43,642 bases of DNA. It comes from Massilia sp. YIM B02769 (GTDB lineage: Bacteria > Pseudomonadota > Gammaproteobacteria > Burkholderiales > Burkholderiaceae_D). A model generated the notes under the pieces. It was not told the DNA's origin, did not search any database, and saw only the letters and a list, made by a program, of their open reading frames with translations. A program made the position numbers and the translations under genes. Of the stretch, positions 40,954 through 43,642 are shown piece by piece. The stretch covers positions 157,439 through 201,080 of the forward strand of contig NZ_JASNRC010000012.1 of assembly GCF_030411995.1 (NCBI RefSeq). The letters run 5' to 3'. Each line of letters opens with the position of its first letter. Position 1 is the stretch's first letter.

Positions 40954-41667
40954 GTGGCGGCCCGCATCCACATCCTCGACGACGATCCCGCCCGCTTTTC
41001 CGCGATGGCGCGCCTGCTGCGCGAGCGCGGCCACATCGTCAACACCGGCGCCCACGATCCGCTCGCGCCCGACCTGGTGCTCTGCCACGCACGCCATCCC
41101 GCCGCCTTCGGCCTGCCCGCGCGCGGCCAGGGCGTGTTGCTGGCGCTGGCGGCGCCCGAGGATGCCGCGCTGCGCGACACGCTGCTGGGCGCCGGCTTCG
41201 ACGGCTACATCCCGCTGCCGCTGGAACCCGGCAGCTTCGCCCTCGAAGCCGAAGCCTTCCTGCCGGCGGCCGCGCCCACCCAGACCCTGCTGCTGGTCGA
41301 CGACGACACCTTCATGCTCGAGGTGCTGGCCGACATGGTCGAGGACCAGGGCTGGCGCGTGTTGACCGCGTCCTCGGGTGCGCAGGGGCTGGCGCTGCTG
41401 GCGCGCGAGCAGGTGGCGGTGATCGTCAGCGACCACTTCATGCCCGGCATGAGCGGCGCCGAACTGCTGGCCGAGGCGCAGCGCCTGTATCCGCCCACGG
41501 TGCGCATCCTGCTCTCGGGCCAGAGCGAGGACGAGCGCGAGATCGCCGAGGCCCTGGCCAGCGGCGCGGCCGACCGTTACTATGCCAAGCCCTGGATGGG
41601 CGCGACCCTGATGGCGGCGCTGCGCGACGCCCTGGCGCTGCAACTGCAAAGGGGCGAGGAGTTGTAG
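40954..41667 (+). CDS. Tandem-receiver response regulator with degenerate first domain
   Basis: The 237-residue protein has two CheY-like domains and no output domain. The first (residues about 4-107) keeps an acidic cluster (ILDDDP), but its phosphorylation site region reads LVLCHARHP, without the Asp. The second (about 112-230) is intact: LLLVDDD, VIVSDHFMPGMSG (phospho-Asp), RILLSGQ and YYAKPW. The GTG at 40954 is preferred because a GGAG lies six bases upstream; the ATG at 40936 is only ten bases past a likely -10 (TACAGT). No histidine kinase is adjacent. Confidence 0.78.
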   Translation: MAARIHILDDDPARFSAMARLLRERGHIVNTGAHDPLAPDLVLCHARHPAAFGLPARGQGVLLALAAPEDAALRDTLLGAGFDGYIPLPLEPGSFALEAEAFLPAAAPTQTLLLVDDDTFMLEVLADMVEDQGWRVLTASSGAQGLALLAREQVAVIVSDHFMPGMSGAELLAEAQRLYPPTVRILLSGQSEDEREIAEALASGAADRYYAKPWMGATLMAALRDALALQLQRGEEL

Positions 41668-41735
41668 GGCGGCGCGTTTAGAATCCGCCTTCTAGCGTGC
41701 GCTCCTACAATGGGGGCAACACACACGAGGAAGCG

Positions 41736-42233
41736 ATGAGCAAGAAGATCGAGGATCTGGAACAGGAAGAAGAAGCGCTGGCGCGCGCGGTGCGCAGTTC
41801 GGCGCAGCAGATCTGGCAGGCCGGCCTGGGCGCCTTTGCCAAGGCCCAGCAGGAGGGCGGGCGCGCATTCACGCGCCTGGTCCGCGACGGCACCGAACTG
41901 CAGAAGCGCGCACGCAAGGTCGAGGACGCGACCGACACCGTGGCGCGCAAGGCCGAGCGCTCCAGCCGCCGCGCCTCCGGCACCTGGGGCAAGCTGGAGC
42001 AGGTGTTCGAGGAACGCGTGGCGCGCGCCCTGGCCGCCATCGACGTGCCGGCGCGCAGCGAGATCGAGGCGCTGAACCACCGCATCGACGAGCTGGAACG
42101 CATGCTGGCCGAGATCGGCAGCGCGAGCCGCAAGCCGCCTGCCAGCCCGGCTGTCGGAAAAACGCCGGCAGCAAAAAAGCCGGCGGCGAAAAAGGCAGCA
42201 GATAAGCGCAAGGATGGCGCCGATAAGGCCTGA
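41736..42233 (+). CDS. Phasin-family protein
   Basis: The 165-residue protein has an amphipathic helical domain (ALARAVRSSAQQIWQAGLGAFAKAQQEGGRAFTRLVRDGTELQKRARK), a coiled coil (EIEALNHRIDELERMLAEIG) and a Lys/Ala-rich C-terminal tail (AAKKPAAKKAADKRKDG). This is the PhaI/PhaF-type phasin layout: the helix coats polyhydroxyalkanoate granules and the basic tail may bind DNA. TACAAT at 41706-41711 is a likely -10 and the ATG follows GAGGAAG. A PhaD-like regulator gene is next. Confidence 0.87.
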   Translation: MSKKIEDLEQEEEALARAVRSSAQQIWQAGLGAFAKAQQEGGRAFTRLVRDGTELQKRARKVEDATDTVARKAERSSRRASGTWGKLEQVFEERVARALAAIDVPARSEIEALNHRIDELERMLAEIGSASRKPPASPAVGKTPAAKKPAAKKAADKRKDGADKA

Positions 42234-42309
42234 TTGATGGCATTTGGCAGTAACGCCGTCATGGCGTTCGATGTTATGCTTGCGGCTGACACAAATACCG
42301 CCGCCTTCC

Positions 42310-42996
42310 ATGCTACAGAAAGCACCACGCCGCACCCGTGAACGCATCCTCGAGCTCTCGCTCAGGCTGTTCAACGAGTTCGGCGAGCCGAATATCACGA
42401 CGACCGTCATTGCCGAGGAGATGAACATCTCGCCCGGCAACCTGTACTACCACTTCCGCAACAAGGACGACATCGTCAACTCGATCTTCGTGCAGTTCGA
42501 AGCCGAGATCGAGCGCATCCTCACGGTGCCGGCGGGGCGCCGCTCGAACATGGAAGACGTGTGGCTCTACCTGCACCTGATGTTCGAACTGATCTGGCGC
42601 TACCGTTTCTTCTACCGCGACCTGAACGACCTGCTGTCGCGCAACCGCAAGCTGGAACTGCACTTCAAGGCCATCCTGGCCCACAAGATCAAGGTCGCGC
42701 GCCAGCTGTGCGAAGACCTGCGCAGCGAAAACTCGCTCGACGCCGGCGACCAGCAGATCAGCGCCATGGCCACCAACATGGTGGTCGTCGCCACCTACTG
42801 GCTGTCCTACGAATACGTGCGCAACCCGCGCAAGTACAGCGAGCAGCAGGCGATTGCCGACGCCCTGGCGCGCGGCTGTTACCAGGTGCTGTCGATGCTG
42901 GGACCGTATTTGCGCGGCGATACGCGGCTGCTGTTCGAGAAGCTGTCGGAGGAATATCTCAAGAAGCTGCCCGACGAAGCGCGCGACCCTTCCTGA
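42310..42996 (+). CDS. TetR-family regulator resembling PhaD
   Basis: The 228-residue protein has an N-terminal TetR HTH (RRTRERILELSLRLFNEFGEPNITTTVIAEEMNISPGNLYYHFRNKDDIVNSIF) and a ligand-binding region with WLYLHLMFELIWRYRFFYRDLNDLLSRNRKL. The LFNxxGEPN, ISPGNLYYHF and YRFxxxDLxxL stretches match Pseudomonas PhaD, which senses an intermediate of polyhydroxyalkanoate metabolism and controls phasin genes. Its place 76 bp after the phasin gene fits. The ATG at 42310 lacks a clear Shine-Dalgarno sequence; TATGCT at 42275-42280 may be a -10. Confidence 0.85.
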   Translation: MLQKAPRRTRERILELSLRLFNEFGEPNITTTVIAEEMNISPGNLYYHFRNKDDIVNSIFVQFEAEIERILTVPAGRRSNMEDVWLYLHLMFELIWRYRFFYRDLNDLLSRNRKLELHFKAILAHKIKVARQLCEDLRSENSLDAGDQQISAMATNMVVVATYWLSYEYVRNPRKYSEQQAIADALARGCYQVLSMLGPYLRGDTRLLFEKLSEEYLKKLPDEARDPS

Positions 42997-43010
42997 TTAC
43001 TGGAACACTG

Positions 43011-43562
43011 ATGAAATCGATTGCCGTCTACTGCGGCGCCTCGAATGGCGCCAAGCCCATCTACGCCGACGCGGCGCGCCTATTGGCGCGGGCGCTGGTG
43101 GATCACAACATCGCCCTGGTATACGGCGGCGGCAAGGTCGGCCTGATGGGCGTGATTGCCGACGAAGTGCTGCGCCTGGGCGGCGAAGCCACCGGCGTGA
43201 TCCCGCGTGCGCTGGTCGAGCGCGAAGTCGGGCATGCGGGGCTGACGCGGCTGTTCGTGGTGAAGGACATGCACGAGCGCAAAGCCATGATGGCGGATTT
43301 GTCGGAAGGCTTCATCGCCATGCCGGGCGGCTTCGGGACACTGGAAGAATTGTTCGAGATGGTGACCTGGGCGCAGCTGGGGATCCATGCCAAGCCGATC
43401 GGGTTGCTCAATACCGAAGGCTTCTACGATGGACTGGTGGCATTTGCGCGGCACCAGCGGGATGAAGGTTTCGTGCGGCCGGCGCATGCGGAAATGATGC
43501 ATATCGATGCCGATGCCGAGGCGCTGGTGCGCCGCCTGCTCGGCGTTGGGGCGTCGCTCTGA
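43011..43562 (+). CDS. LOG-family (TIGR00730) nucleotide phosphoribohydrolase
   Basis: The 183-residue Rossmann-fold protein has IAVYCGASNG, LVYGGGKVGLMGVIAD, and the signature MPGGFGTLEELFEMVTWAQLGIHAKPIGLLN. The PGGxGTxxE motif and its Arg/Glu neighbours form the active site of cytokinin-riboside monophosphate phosphoribohydrolases (LOG). Bacterial members cleave AMP-type nucleotides or make cytokinin-like products. The ATG at 43011 follows TGGAA, 14 bp after the TetR gene, so the two may be co-transcribed. The 80 bp to the window end show nothing I can name. Confidence 0.92.
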   Translation: MKSIAVYCGASNGAKPIYADAARLLARALVDHNIALVYGGGKVGLMGVIADEVLRLGGEATGVIPRALVEREVGHAGLTRLFVVKDMHERKAMMADLSEGFIAMPGGFGTLEELFEMVTWAQLGIHAKPIGLLNTEGFYDGLVAFARHQRDEGFVRPAHAEMMHIDADAEALVRRLLGVGASL

Positions 43563-43642
43563 CGCTGCGTTGACCGTATCTATGGACTCCACCCGTTTTG
43601 CAAGAAGAGGATTGAATTTTTGCCTTTAGGTAGAGTTGCGTG

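Noticed and set aside
38298..41649. Very long minus-strand open frames opposite the GMC operon and the response regulator
   Set aside because: They have Arg/Ala/Gly-rich composition without domains, while the plus strand carries complete catalytic motifs with tight operon spacing.

Overview
The window is high-GC, densely coded DNA from a betaproteobacterium, most likely Oxalobacteraceae of the Massilia/Telluria type. The grounds are the protein families (PhbB, phasin with a PhaD-like TetR regulator, divergent suhB/trmJ, DUF4398 lipoproteins, the Gcr 'site-specific recombinase' membrane family), the codon bias and the REP-like dispersed repeats. It is chromosomal. I saw no rRNA, tRNA, insertion sequence, prophage or CRISPR array.

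Layout. 1-1.2 kb: end of a probable metallophosphoesterase, a DUF4126-like membrane protein and a YciH/SUI1 factor. 1.2-5.4 kb: a two-gene operon of a polytopic Gcr-family protein and a phospholipase D-type lipoprotein, plus a small membrane protein. 5.5-8.8 kb: a TonB-dependent receptor with its own control region. 8.8-28 kb: a long envelope-stress district. It holds OmpA-type proteins, five glycine-zipper proteins (one OsmB-like), two BON lipoproteins, AsmA, two DUF4398 proteins, a ferritin-like protein, YqjD/YqjE-type proteins, an AI-2E-family permease, a YihY/BrkB protein, a winged-helix regulator, a peroxiredoxin-glutaredoxin fusion, an MtfA-type peptidase and an orphan Crp/Fnr-type regulator. 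28-37.5 kb: housekeeping and mixed genes (phbB, DksA-like protein, VOC protein, hydroxypyruvate isomerase, rhlE, suhB, trmJ, a DUF2145 pair). 37.8-40.9 kb: a Tat-leader subunit / GMC oxidoreductase / lipase operon. 41-43.6 kb: a two-receiver response regulator, phasin, PhaD-like regulator and a LOG-family protein.

Main discovery. Reading the intergenic spaces reveals a recurring 14-bp palindrome, GTNCG-N4-CGNAC, at twelve places (nine exact, three with one mismatch). Each lies 53-129 bp before a start codon, and each is followed after 21-23 bp (22 bp in nine of twelve) by a plausible -10 hexamer; three of these are the same TATTCT. That puts the palindrome near -41.5, the geometry of a class II Crp/Fnr-type activator, in promoters that appear to lack a separate -35. 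The predicted targets are nearly all envelope, osmotic-stress or membrane genes, and they include the Gcr/phospholipase D operon outside the main district. A Crp/Fnr protein with a non-canonical recognition helix is encoded inside the district, next to one of the boxes. I propose a previously undescribed envelope-stress regulon with this protein as candidate regulator; the link between protein and box is inference.

Other structure includes REP/REPIN-like inverted repeats (11997-12128, 32419-32609, 37536-37592), a 45-bp tandem palindromic array (22131-22290), 38-bp repeats carrying GCAAA-N5-TTTGC (37603-37701), and an Fnr-like site before phbB that shares the 5-4-5 geometry.
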